12,119 bases of DNA from Gammaproteobacteria bacterium (GCA_024511395.1 JANELJ010000031.1:1-12119); one strand, 5' to 3'. Shown: positions 1 to 6,783, counted from the stretch's first letter. Program-made: numbers and translations. The notes: generated from the letters alone by a model not told the origin.

Positions 1-128
1 AAGCCTCCATGGATGGATTCACGGCGGCTTCAGCAAGGGATACACGGTTCCTGTTACGGATTATCGGTTAACTGAGGGAATCAATAAATTTTAAATGATT
101 CTCCCTTTTGGGGGAGCTGAAACTCTAA
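1..128. other. Non-coding left edge, repeat-like sequence with short hairpin
   Basis: No gene is supported here. The stretch around 8-30 (CCATGGATGGATTCACGGCG) resembles a short sequence I associate with intergenic repeats of marine gammaproteobacteria; this is recollection and was not checked. A small hairpin follows, CTCCC at 101-105 pairing with GGGAG at 112-116. All frames that could extend the downstream regulator are closed here, with in-frame stops at 96-98 and 126-128. The segment therefore looks like intergenic DNA joined directly to the middle of a regulator gene. Confidence 0.3.
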
Positions 129-665
129 ACTTTAGTTAAACTAATTGCTGAAGTAAAAAACAGTCGAAGAGTAGTGGATTTTCGAATTCCCGGTGAACTG
201 GTGGACATCAGTTCACTTATTGAAGGTGTGCACACTTACTGCGCTCAGACACTGGAAGATATCTATTTATGTGAAATAGGCAAGGAAACCCTGGTGGATA
301 TTGCCTCTCAGATCCCACAGGTACAGGGGCGTCTGATGAATGTGGTTAACAAGGAACTGGCTAGCATTCAGAAATCTGCTCTGTTTCTGCACGGCAATGT
401 CAATGCCGAAGAAAAAATTGCTGCCTTTGTTCTTAACCTGGCCTGGCGTTATTCCTTAAGCGGCTATTCTGCCGAAAGCATTAAACTGACCATGACCCGA
501 ACCGACATTGCCGATTATCTGGGCTTATCCAAAGAAACGGTTATCCGTCTGTTTAAAAAACTCGAACAGGCAGAACTGCTCAGAGTACAGGGCAAACAGC
601 TCACTATAAAAAATATGGATAAGCTGCAGAGTTTTGTGGGTATCCATCTTATTTCTGCCGATTAA
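129..665 (+). pseudogene. Fnr/Crp-family regulator lacking its N-terminal sensory half
   Basis: Family members are cAMP- or Fe-S-type sensors of about 230-250 residues that bind DNA as dimers. Here only the end of the cyclic-nucleotide-binding-like barrel (IPGELVDISSLIEG), the dimerisation helix and the C-terminal winged HTH (RTDIADYLGLSKETVIRLF) remain. The first possible start is GTG 174. The reading frame still looks homologous upstream of it (TLVKLIAEVKNSRRVVDF, from 129) until an in-frame stop at 126-128, so the start is not natural. The N-terminal region that would hold the Fe-S cysteines of Fnr is absent from the window. The recognition helix reads ETVIR where Fnr has ETISR, so one specificity residue differs. 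fnr-like genes often sit next to cco clusters, so this may be a decayed local oxygen regulator. A short expressed DNA-binding fragment cannot be excluded. Confidence 0.7.
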
Positions 666-698
666 AGGCCTTTTTCTAAGCACCTGTGTACTGAAAAA

Positions 699-714
699 TG
701 TGAGGCATTTCACA
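699..714. promoter_or_regulatory. CRP-type binding site
   Basis: The sequence TGTGA-GGCATT-TCACA matches the CRP/Vfr core consensus TGTGA-N6-TCACA in all ten fixed positions. The symmetry extends one base further on each side (A...T). It lies 34 bases after the regulator stop codon and about 290 bases before ccoN. A TAAAAT at 758-763 lies at a distance roughly compatible with class I activation, but its -35 is not clear. Which promoter it serves is inference. Confidence 0.6.
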
Positions 715-783
715 TAGCTAGCAATCATTTCACCCAAAAATTGAACTTTTTTGATACTAAAATAAATCCCTTTAAAAATATAG

Positions 784-800
784 GGTTAATGTGATTAACC
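784..800. promoter_or_regulatory. Perfect palindrome GGTTAAT-GTG-ATTAACC, possible operator
   Basis: Seven-base arms are perfectly complementary around a 3-base centre. The half-site TTAAT with 3-bp spacing does not fit the Fnr consensus, and I do not recognise the family. It lies within the long leader of ccoN. Confidence 0.35.
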
Positions 801-910
801 TAGTATAAGCCTAGGATTTTAGTGGTATTTATCACCAAAATATATTAGAAATGATTGATACTTGACCACAAAAGAGGCAAAATATCACCTGCAGGATTTC
901 CCTGAATAAA

Positions 911-951
911 ACTAATTTTTAAAAAACAGTAAAAAACAGTAAAAAATTAGT
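911..951. repeat. 10-bp inverted repeat flanking tandem decamers in ccoN leader
   Basis: ACTAATTTTT at 911-920 is perfectly complementary to AAAAATTAGT at 942-951. Between them the decamer AAAAAACAGT occurs twice in tandem (921-930, 931-940), and a degenerate third copy overlaps the right arm. The element lies about 50 bases before the ccoN start. It could form an mRNA hairpin or bind a protein. Confidence 0.6.
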
Positions 952-1001
952 AACAAGGTAAGCCTGTAAATTTTTTGTAATGATTAATTGTGGAGAACAC
1001 T

Positions 1002-2438
1002 ATGGAAGAAGCTGCAGCGGAGCAGAAGTATAACTTCGACGTTGTGCGCTGGTTTGCCGTAATGACCGCCGTTTACCTGGTAGTAGGTGCAACGGTAGGG
1101 GTATATATTGCCTCTGAATTGGCATGGCCGGTGCTCAACCTTGACAGTCCTTATTTATCGTTTGGACGTTTACGACCTTTACATACCAATGCGGTTATTT
1201 TTGCATTTGGTGGATGTATCCTGATGGCAACCACTTTTTACACGGTACAGCGTACCTGTGGTGTAAAACTCTGGAGTAACAAACTGGCATGGTTCACCTT
1301 CTGGGGCTGGAACCTGATTATTGTTGCTGCTGTTATCACTCTGCCTTTAGGTTTAACTCAGTCTAAAGAATACGCTGAACTGGAATGGCCAATTGACTTG
1401 GCGATTGCCGTGGTCTGGTTGTCGTTCATGTTCAACTTCATGATGACCATTGCAAACCGTAAAACTAAGCACATTTATGTGTCTAACTGGTTCTTTATGG
1501 GCATGATGATTATGATCACCATTTTGCACGTAGTAAACAGTGCCGCTATCCCTGTTGGTGCTTTCAAATCCTACTCTGTATACTCCGGTGTACAGGACGC
1601 TATGATTCAGTGGTGGTGGGGTCATAATGCGGTAGGTTTCTACCTGACTGCGGGCTTCCTGGGTATTATGTACTACTTCGTTCCAAAGCAGGCCAATCGT
1701 CCTGTGTTCTCTTATCGTTTATCTGTTATTCACTTCTGGGCTCTGATGTTCGGTTATGTCTGGCTGGGTGCTCACCACCTGCAGTACACTGCATTGCCTG
1801 ACTGGACCGGTTCTTTAGGGGCAGCGGTTTCCATTGCCATGATTATTCCATCATGGGGTGGTGCGGTTAACGGTATGATGACTTTATCCGGTGCGTGGGA
1901 TAAATTACGTAATGACTACGTATTACGCTTCCTGATTATGTCTCTGGCATTCTATGCCATGTCTACTTTTGAAGGTCCGATTATGTCCATTAAGACAGTA
2001 AATGCACTGTCTCACTACACTGACTGGACTATTGGTCATGTACACTCCGGTGCTCTGGGCTGGGTTGCTATGGTTGGTATCGGTGCTCTGTATCACATGA
2101 TTCCAAAAGTTTTCCATACTCCAATGTATTCTCAGAAACTGATTAATATGCACTTCTGGACTGCAACCGTTGGTACCGTGGTTTACATTGTTGCCATGTG
2201 GGTATCCGGCATCATGCAGGGTTTGATGTGGCGTGCTTATGATGACTACGGTACTCTGGCTTATACTTTTGCAGAATCTGTAGAAGCTATGCATCCATAC
2301 TACGCAATGCGTGCTATTGGTGGTGCTATCTTCTTACTGGGTGCAGTAATTATGCTGTATAACATTATTATGACTGTTCTGAAAGCCAAGAGCGAAGGCA
2401 CAGTTAAAGCGGCACAAACAGCTGCTGTAACGGCATAA
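1002..2438 (+). CDS. ccoN: cbb3-type cytochrome c oxidase subunit I
   Basis: This is the catalytic heme-copper subunit of cbb3 oxidase in the inner membrane. It reduces O2 to water and pumps protons. The 478-residue polytopic protein has the normal family length. Recognisable ligands are H61 (low-spin heme b, in [10 protein letters not shown]), H208 (CuB, in WWWGHNAV), H258 and H259 (CuB, in GAHHLQY), Y252 (the C-type cross-linked tyrosine), and H346 with H348 (high-spin and low-spin hemes, in [10 protein letters not shown]). I choose ATG 1002 because GGAG at 992-995 sits six bases upstream. A GTG at 990 in frame would overlap that ribosome-binding site. It is the first gene of ccoNOQP, and ccoO begins 14 bases after its stop. 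Confidence 0.97.
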   Translation: MEEAAAEQKYNFDVVRWFAVMTAVYLVVGATVGVYIASELAWPVLNLDSPYLSFGRLRPLHTNAVIFAFGGCILMATTFYTVQRTCGVKLWSNKLAWFTFWGWNLIIVAAVITLPLGLTQSKEYAELEWPIDLAIAVVWLSFMFNFMMTIANRKTKHIYVSNWFFMGMMIMITILHVVNSAAIPVGAFKSYSVYSGVQDAMIQWWWGHNAVGFYLTAGFLGIMYYFVPKQANRPVFSYRLSVIHFWALMFGYVWLGAHHLQYTALPDWTGSLGAAVSIAMIIPSWGGAVNGMMTLSGAWDKLRNDYVLRFLIMSLAFYAMSTFEGPIMSIKTVNALSHYTDWTIGHVHSGALGWVAMVGIGALYHMIPKVFHTPMYSQKLINMHFWTATVGTVVYIVAMWVSGIMQGLMWRAYDDYGTLAYTFAESVEAMHPYYAMRAIGGAIFLLGAVIMLYNIIMTVLKAKSEGTVKAAQTAAVTA

Positions 2439-2452
2439 GGAGGAGTTGTAAA

Positions 2453-3172
2453 ATGGCTTTTAATGATCCACAAGCAAATGAAAAAGGCATGCAAAGCAAG
2501 GCCGAGAAAAATGTCTGGCTGTTAGCTTTCTTTACCTTTCTGGTGGTGTCTGTAGCAGGTATTGTAGAAATTGTACCGCTGTTCTATCTCGACAGCGCAT
2601 TGCCTGCAAAAAATATCCCTGGTGTTGTCTGGAAAAGAGAAGCTGGCCAGTCGCTGGATGACTGGAAAGAAGGTGATGGGGTTCGTCCTCTGAAGCCTCT
2701 TGAACTAGCGGGTCGTGACATTTACCAGCGTGAAGGATGCTATCTATGTCACTCTCAGATGGTACGTCCATTCCGTGATGAGAAAGAGCGCTATGGTCAC
2801 TATTCACTGGCTTCCGAGTCAATGTATGACCATCCTTTCCAGTGGGGTTCAAAACGTACTGGACCTGATCTGGCTCGTCTGGGTGGTAAATACTCTGATG
2901 AATGGCATATACAGCACCTTAAGGCGCCTCGTTCCGTGGTACCTGAGTCAGTAATGCCGAACTATCCATGGCTGCTCGAAAACACTGTGGATGGAGAGAC
3001 TCTTAAAGCTCATATGCGTGGTTTAAGATCTGTGGGTGTTCCTTATACTGATGCTGATATCGAAAGCGCAGCGGCCATTACCGGTAAAACTGAAATGGAA
3101 GCTGTGGTTGCCTATCTGCAGCAGCTTGGAACAATGGTTAAATTCCAGGAAGGGGTAGAATACCATGAGTAA
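2453..3172 (+). CDS. ccoO: cbb3-type cytochrome c oxidase subunit II (mono-heme cytochrome c)
   Basis: This membrane-anchored c-type cytochrome passes electrons from CcoP to CcoN. It has one N-terminal membrane helix (about residues 23-45) followed by a periplasmic domain with one CxxCH heme site, CYLCH at residues 96-100. Motifs characteristic of CcoO follow ([30 protein letters not shown]), with the likely axial Met168 in VMPNYPW. At 239 residues it is somewhat longer than the common size of about 200, because of a longer linker between the helix and the heme motif and a longer C-terminus. A strong AAGGAGGAG (2437-2445) overlaps the end of ccoN and precedes ATG 2453. Confidence 0.96.
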   Translation: MAFNDPQANEKGMQSKAEKNVWLLAFFTFLVVSVAGIVEIVPLFYLDSALPAKNIPGVVWKREAGQSLDDWKEGDGVRPLKPLELAGRDIYQREGCYLCHSQMVRPFRDEKERYGHYSLASESMYDHPFQWGSKRTGPDLARLGGKYSDEWHIQHLKAPRSVVPESVMPNYPWLLENTVDGETLKAHMRGLRSVGVPYTDADIESAAAITGKTEMEAVVAYLQQLGTMVKFQEGVEYHE

Positions 3173-3404
3173 TTCTTCTTCAGGTTCTAACGCCTATATT
3201 GAAGAAAATGCACAAGGTTATTTCCATACTGACTGGAGTGCAATGACTTCTCATGACTGGGCAGGGCTGTTAATTACAGTGGTTACCTTTGTCATGATGG
3301 TTATTGCTTACTTCTACGTTTTTCGTCCAAAAAACAAGGATAAACTTGAGCAGCAGAAATATATACTGATGGATGAAGAAACCACAAATACGGAGAAAAA
3401 ATAA
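3165..3404 (+). CDS. ccoQ: cbb3-type oxidase small subunit, CcoQ/FixQ family
   Basis: This 79-residue single-span membrane protein overlaps the end of ccoO by 8 bases, and its stop overlaps the ccoP start (TAATG), so translation is probably coupled. The membrane helix (about residues 30-51, [22 protein letters not shown]) is followed by a charged tail, as in CcoQ, which helps stabilise the oxidase complex. It is longer than the usual 50-60 residues, with about 20 extra soluble residues at the N-terminus. The assignment rests on position and topology, because the family is poorly conserved. Confidence 0.85.
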   Translation: MSNSSSGSNAYIEENAQGYFHTDWSAMTSHDWAGLLITVVTFVMMVIAYFYVFRPKNKDKLEQQKYILMDEETTNTEKK

Positions 3405-4258
3405 TGTCGGAACATGAGCATAATCCCTTTCCCGAGGAAGGGAATACCGGGCATATCTGGGATGATAATCTGAGAGAACTTGCGAACCCTGCACCAAACT
3501 GGTGGATGATGGCTTTTTATGCCAGTATCGCATTTGTTATCGGTTATGGTCTTATTTATCCCATGATTCCATTATCAGACAGCTATACTAAAGGTTTGAC
3601 CGGCTGGACTGCTATTGGTGAATACAAAGCGTCAATTGTAGAAGTGGAAGCTGTTCGTAAACCCTTTGAAGATAAAATTGCCAAAATGTCAGCCAGGGAA
3701 ATTCTGGCGGATGCCGAGCTTTCTGCCTATGTAGAAGCTTCCGGTAAGGTTATCTTTGGTGATAACTGTGCGGCCTGTCATGGCACCGGTGGTGCGGGTA
3801 ATCCAGATTTCCCGGTACTGGCGGATGATGACTGGCTGTATGGCGGAAGCATTGAGCAGATCCAGGCTACTATTACTAATGGAAGACAGGGTATGATGCC
3901 TAAAATGGGTGGCCAGCAGCTGACTGATGCAGAAATCGATAAACTGGCCAATGCCATTTACAATAATGGAACTGTGACTAAAGAACCTCTGTATACCAGC
4001 AAAGGTTGTATGGGTTGTCACGGTCCTGATGGTAAAGGTATGGTTGCATTGGGTTCTGCAAACCTGACCGATGGTATCTGGCGCTTCAGTGAGCCTGATC
4101 AACTGGCTTCTATCAAATACACTATTAAACATGGTGTAAATGATGCCAGTGACCCTGAAACCAGAAAACCTAAAATGCCAGCATTTAAAGATAAACTGTC
4201 TGAACAGGATATCAAGAAAATGGCGGTTTACGTTTATAAGTTTGGTGGCGGCAAATAA
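3404..4258 (+). CDS. ccoP: cbb3-type cytochrome c oxidase subunit III (di-heme cytochrome c)
   Basis: CcoP accepts electrons from soluble cytochromes and passes them to CcoO. The 284-residue protein has one N-terminal membrane helix (about residues 33-53) and two periplasmic cytochrome c domains. The heme sites are CAACH at residues 122-126 and CMGCH at 202-206. Likely axial methionines lie in GRQGMMPKMGG and in KPKMPAFKDKLS near the C-terminus. The start overlaps the ccoQ stop. The gene ends the structural operon and is followed by a hairpin without a T-run. Confidence 0.96.
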   Translation: MSEHEHNPFPEEGNTGHIWDDNLRELANPAPNWWMMAFYASIAFVIGYGLIYPMIPLSDSYTKGLTGWTAIGEYKASIVEVEAVRKPFEDKIAKMSAREILADAELSAYVEASGKVIFGDNCAACHGTGGAGNPDFPVLADDDWLYGGSIEQIQATITNGRQGMMPKMGGQQLTDAEIDKLANAIYNNGTVTKEPLYTSKGCMGCHGPDGKGMVALGSANLTDGIWRFSEPDQLASIKYTIKHGVNDASDPETRKPKMPAFKDKLSEQDIKKMAVYVYKFGGGK

Positions 4259-4260
4259 GT

Positions 4261-4304
4261 TTTTAAGCTAACACCGTTTGTCGGTGTCCTGTTAAAGAGT
4301 TATA
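4261..4304. other. Hairpin after ccoP, no T-run
   Basis: ACACCG (4271-4276) pairs perfectly with CGGTGT (4282-4287) over a TTTGT loop. An outer TTTAA/TTAAA pairing can extend it past an internal loop. No run of T follows, so it is not a standard intrinsic terminator. It could protect the 3' end of the ccoNOQP message or partly separate it from downstream genes. Confidence 0.35.
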
Positions 4305-4372
4305 TTGAGTATTAAGTGATATAGGTCAACAGGATACCGGCATAAAAACGTTATGATTAAGTTTTATAAAAT

Positions 4373-4410
4373 TAGTATGTTAGAAAATACTTTATGTAAC
4401 ATACTATACT
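4373..4410 (+). promoter_or_regulatory. Probable promoter with 10-bp inverted repeat before the 38-residue gene
   Basis: TAGTATGTTA (4373-4382) and TAACATACTA (4397-4406) form a perfect 10-bp inverted repeat with a 14-base spacer. A good -10 hexamer TATACT (4405-4410) begins inside the right arm. The -35 is weak: TTAGAA at 4380-4385 gives a 19-base spacing. A weak -35 plus a dyad over the promoter suggests a regulated promoter. The right part also contains the 11-bp palindrome TATGTAACATA (4393-4403) that recurs before ccoG. Confidence 0.45.
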
Positions 4411-4431
4411 GGTTAATATAGGAGTGTTCTT

Positions 4432-4548
4432 ATGAATGATGCTGTATTTTGGGGTTCTATTGCAGCTGTCGGTATCTGTGTTGTAATTCTTGTGTATTTA
4501 GGCATCTTAGCCGTCAAAAAAATCAATACAGATCACAGTGAAGATTAA
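4432..4548 (+). CDS. 38-residue single-span membrane protein between ccoP and ccoG
   Basis: The ORF starts at ATG 4432 with a good Shine-Dalgarno AGGAG (4420-4424) about seven bases upstream. It encodes a short N-terminus (MNDAVFWGS), one hydrophobic helix of about 19 residues, and a polar, charged C-terminus (KKINTDHSED). It stops at 4546-4548, directly at the start of a strong terminator, and has its own promoter-like region. Size, topology and location between oxidase and assembly genes resemble small accessory subunits such as CcoM of Pseudomonas stutzeri cbb3 oxidase. I see no sequence motif that proves this, so the function is inference. It is easily missed by gene callers because of its length. 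Confidence 0.7.
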   Translation: MNDAVFWGSIAAVGICVVILVYLGILAVKKINTDHSED

Positions 4549-4607
4549 AAAGTTTTAAAGCAAAAAAAAGAGAGGCTTGCCTCTCTTTTTTTTGCTTTAA
4601 AACTTTT
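4548..4607. terminator. Bidirectional terminator with 29-bp perfect inverted repeat
   Basis: Bases 4548-4576 are perfectly complementary to 4579-4607, with TT between them. The core is GAGAGGC/GCCTCTC, flanked by A8 on the left and T8 on the right, so it can terminate on both strands. Outside this, GC and a further AT-rich arm continue the pairing without a mismatch. It ends the transcript of the 38-residue gene. Confidence 0.9.
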
Positions 4608-4633
4608 AATAATAAAATTTCCTGTAACAATTA

Positions 4634-4677
4634 TATGTAACATAAGTTACTTATAATGTTCTTATTTGATCTATAAT
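4634..4677 (+). promoter_or_regulatory. Probable ccoG promoter region with TATGTAACATA palindrome
   Basis: The 11-bp palindrome TATGTAACATA lies at 4634-4644 and overlaps a second dyad, GTAAC-ATAA-GTTAC (4637-4650). Two perfect TATAAT hexamers follow, at 4652-4657 and 4672-4677, the latter about 55 bases before the ccoG start. Neither has a good -35, which fits an activator-dependent promoter. A strong terminator just upstream means ccoG needs its own promoter. Confidence 0.45.
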
Positions 4678-4731
4678 ATAATAGTTAACTTTTATTTTTT
4701 CAGTATTTATTATTTTAGAGAAATAACCATT

Positions 4732-6162
4732 ATGGCCGAAAAAAATATTCAGGAACAAACGATAGAAGAACTCTACGCTGAAGCTAATGAGCATAAGATT
4801 AATGTGGGTGACATAAAGATTCACGCCAAGCGTATGAAGGGTAAATTCAGAAGCATAAAATGGCTGACTAATTCCATCTGGTTAATTCTTTTTTTCGGCC
4901 CCTATTTACGCTGGAATGGACATCAGGCTGTATTGCTGGATATTCCTAACCGTCAGTTTCATATTTTTAATATTACACTGCTGCCGCAGGACTTATGGAT
5001 GCTGTCATTTGTTCTGTTATTTTTTGCTATTCTGCTGGCGGTAGTTACGGCACTGGCCGGCCGGGTATGGTGCGGATTTTTCTGTTTTCAGACAGTATGG
5101 ACCGATGTGTTTACTTGGATTGAAGATAAAATAGAAGGCGGGCCTGCAAAACGTCGCAAACTGGATAAGACCCCCTGGGATATGAAAAAAATCACCATGC
5201 GGGCCAAAAAATATTTGCTTTGGTTATTAATTTCAGTGTTTACCGGCATTAGTTTTGTAGCCTGGTTCACCGATTCGTTCCAGCTCTGGAAAGATCTTAT
5301 TACCTTACAGGCTTCTTCCACAGTCTGGATCACCATTTTAATGTTTACCGTAGGTACTTTTTACCTGGCCGGATTTTTACGTGAGCAGACCTGTTTCTGG
5401 CTTTGCCCCTATGCCCGTATTCAGGCAGTAATGATTGATGATACCTCCATTATACCTAGCTACGATGTACCACGGGGTGAAAAGCGTGGTCGCCTGGTCA
5501 AAGGCAAACCGGTATCTGAAGATCAGGGTGACTGTGTTGACTGCAACCAGTGCGTAGCCGTCTGTCCTACCGGTGTAGATATTCGCGGTGGCCAGCAGGA
5601 AGGCTGTATTATGTGCGGTTTATGTCTGGATGCCTGTGATGTGGTAATGGACAAAATTGGTAAACCCAAAGGCCTGATAAAATATGCTTCCTGGGATGGT
5701 ATACGCGGCAAGGAAGAAAAGCCTCTATTCAAGCGTCCCAGAGTCTGGCTGTATACCACTATTATGACTATTGCCCTAGCCGGTATTATATATGGCCTCA
5801 GTGGTATGGAGTCCATTGAACTAAAAGTTATTCACTCAAGACAACCCCTGTTTGTCCTGCAAAGTGATGGCACCATACAAAATCGTTACACATTAAAGGT
5901 ATTAAATAAACTTCCTGCAGATATGGATGTCAAAGTAAGCGTAAAGCAACATGATTTAAAAGGCCTGATTATTAGTGGTGCGGAAAAGCCTGTAAAAGCC
6001 AATCATGGTACCGTTACACCGGTTACCATTTTTGTGAAAGTACCTAAGAAAAACTTGACGGCACAATCGGTACCGATTACCTTTGTAGTGGATGGTAAAG
6101 AAGAGACTGGTCAGGTTTATCATAGTGAACGGGAAAGTGTTTTTATCGGACCTAAACGATAA
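4732..6162 (+). CDS. ccoG: Cytochrome c oxidase accessory protein CcoG (Fe-S membrane protein)
   Basis: CcoG/RdxA/FixG is an inner-membrane Fe-S protein needed for cbb3 maturation. The Rhodobacter member reduces Cu(II) to Cu(I) for the copper centre. The 476-residue protein has several N-terminal membrane helices, NapH-like cysteine pairs (CGFFC at 114-118, CFWLCP at 221-226), and two 4Fe-4S motifs: C268-x2-C271-x2-C274-x3-CP, and C292-x2-C295-x2-C298-x3-C302. The last cysteine of the second motif is followed by Asp rather than Pro. A further membrane helix (about 342-361) leads to the C-terminal Ig-like domain. I prefer ATG 4732 (MAEKNIQEQ). An upstream ATG at 4666 would add an AT-rich leader lying across the promoter. 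The ribosome-binding site is weak (AGAG, 4717-4720). Confidence 0.95.
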   Translation: MAEKNIQEQTIEELYAEANEHKINVGDIKIHAKRMKGKFRSIKWLTNSIWLILFFGPYLRWNGHQAVLLDIPNRQFHIFNITLLPQDLWMLSFVLLFFAILLAVVTALAGRVWCGFFCFQTVWTDVFTWIEDKIEGGPAKRRKLDKTPWDMKKITMRAKKYLLWLLISVFTGISFVAWFTDSFQLWKDLITLQASSTVWITILMFTVGTFYLAGFLREQTCFWLCPYARIQAVMIDDTSIIPSYDVPRGEKRGRLVKGKPVSEDQGDCVDCNQCVAVCPTGVDIRGGQQEGCIMCGLCLDACDVVMDKIGKPKGLIKYASWDGIRGKEEKPLFKRPRVWLYTTIMTIALAGIIYGLSGMESIELKVIHSRQPLFVLQSDGTIQNRYTLKVLNKLPADMDVKVSVKQHDLKGLIISGAEKPVKANHGTVTPVTIFVKVPKKNLTAQSVPITFVVDGKEETGQVYHSERESVFIGPKR

Positions 6163-6176
6163 ATTCGAACGTCAAT

Positions 6177-6205
6177 TTGAGTATTCTCTTTAACAGGGGA
6201 ATAAT
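6177..6205 (+). promoter_or_regulatory. Possible promoter for ccoHIS
   Basis: TTGAGT (6177-6182), a 17-base spacer and AATAAT (6200-6205) make a reasonable sigma-70 promoter just after the ccoG stop. Its predicted start near 6212 would put the following hairpin in the 5' leader of ccoH. Prediction only. Confidence 0.35.
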
Positions 6206-6220
6206 AGTTAATTCAATTAT

Positions 6221-6265
6221 GGATGTTAATAGCAAATTGCTATTAACATCCTTTGTTTTTGTTTG
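6221..6265 (+). terminator. Strong hairpin with U-rich tail between ccoG and ccoH
   Basis: GGATGTTAATAGCAA (6221-6235) is perfectly complementary to TTGCTATTAACATCC (6237-6251). A T-rich tract follows (6252-6264, interrupted by two G). This has the form of an intrinsic terminator for ccoG. The tract ends only about ten bases before ccoH, so it may act as an attenuator if a promoter at 6177-6205 is used. Confidence 0.75.
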
Positions 6266-6273
6266 TGGTGGTT

Positions 6274-6783
6274 ATGAATACAGAAAAAGAAAATACAAAA
6301 AAGAAAAACTGGTATAAAAGTCCCTGGGTAATAGGCTGGCTGCTGCTGGTGGCAACGGTACTGGGTGTTAATATGTACATGATTATGCAGTCTATGAATG
6401 ATTTTCCTGGACTGGTTGTAGATGACTTTTATGAACGCGGCCAAGATTATGAAGAAAACATCCATAAAAAACTGGATAATAATAACCTCTGGAAAACCAG
6501 CTTTGACTATCAGCAGATTCATCTGAATCAGCCAGCTGATATACGTTTTGTGATCACTGATCAACAGGGTAATACTGCGAATATAGAAAAAATAACTATG
6601 TATCTATATCGTCCCGCCAATGCAAAAAAAGATTTTTCCCTGCCTATGAAAGCAACAGAAAAAAATAATACCTGGCATACCAGTGTCACTTTTGACAGTA
6701 AAGGCAAATGGGATATGCTAGTCAGTGTCATTATAGATGGTAAAGAAGCCAACTATGGTGAAAGTATTTTTGTTAATGACTGA
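6274..6783 (+). CDS. ccoH: cbb3 oxidase assembly protein, FixH/CcoH family
   Basis: CcoH is a small membrane protein required for stable assembly of cbb3 oxidase. The 169-residue protein has a basic N-terminus, one membrane helix (about residues 15-36, SPWVIGWLLLVATVLGVNMY) and a periplasmic FixH domain with the typical VVDDFYERGQDYEENI segment after the helix. ATG 6274 is chosen. In-frame TTG and GTG codons upstream (from 6253) fall in the T-rich tail of the preceding hairpin. The only ribosome-binding-like sequence is a weak GGTGG (6267-6271) very close to the ATG, so initiation may be inefficient. ccoI starts 34 bases after its stop. Confidence 0.9.
   Translation: MNTEKENTKKKNWYKSPWVIGWLLLVATVLGVNMYMIMQSMNDFPGLVVDDFYERGQDYEENIHKKLDNNNLWKTSFDYQQIHLNQPADIRFVITDQQGNTANIEKITMYLYRPANAKKDFSLPMKATEKNNTWHTSVTFDSKGKWDMLVSVIIDGKEANYGESIFVND

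Larger units (their letters stand above)
666..1001. promoter_or_regulatory. Intergenic regulatory region upstream of ccoN
   Basis: These 336 bases carry no credible gene. They hold several symmetric elements: a CRP-type palindrome (699-714), a GGTTAAT/ATTAACC palindrome (784-800), a CCTAG/CTAGG pair (799-815), and a 10-bp inverted repeat enclosing two tandem decamers (911-951). No convincing sigma-70 promoter and no good Fnr box (TTGAT-N4-ATCAA) was found. The nearest Fnr-like match, at 855-868, has only a poor second half. The length and the number of dyads suggest complex control of the oxidase operon. Confidence 0.5.

Noticed and set aside
855..868. Fnr/Anr box before ccoN
   Set aside because: TTGAT-ACTT-GACCA has a perfect first half but only three of five matches in the second, and no -10 lies at the class II distance.
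911..951. CRISPR or satellite array
   Set aside because: There are only two exact decamers, directly adjacent and without spacers.
990..1001. GTG 990 as the ccoN start
   Set aside because: It overlaps the GGAG that fits ATG 1002, and the extra four residues have no support.
1923..2294. Long minus-strand ORF inside ccoN
   Set aside because: It is a shadow of a strongly conserved gene, with His- and Asn-rich composition from the complement of common codons.
4354..4422. 22-codon ORF starting at the ATG before the 38-residue gene
   Set aside because: It has no ribosome-binding site and overlaps the promoter and inverted repeat.
4666..4731. N-terminal extension of CcoG from ATG 4666
   Set aside because: It is AT-rich sequence across the predicted promoter, without a Shine-Dalgarno. 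ATG 4732 gives the family-typical start.
6221..6251. Mobile element terminal repeats
   Set aside because: The arms are adjacent, with a single base between them and a T-rich tail, which fits a terminator or attenuator hairpin.
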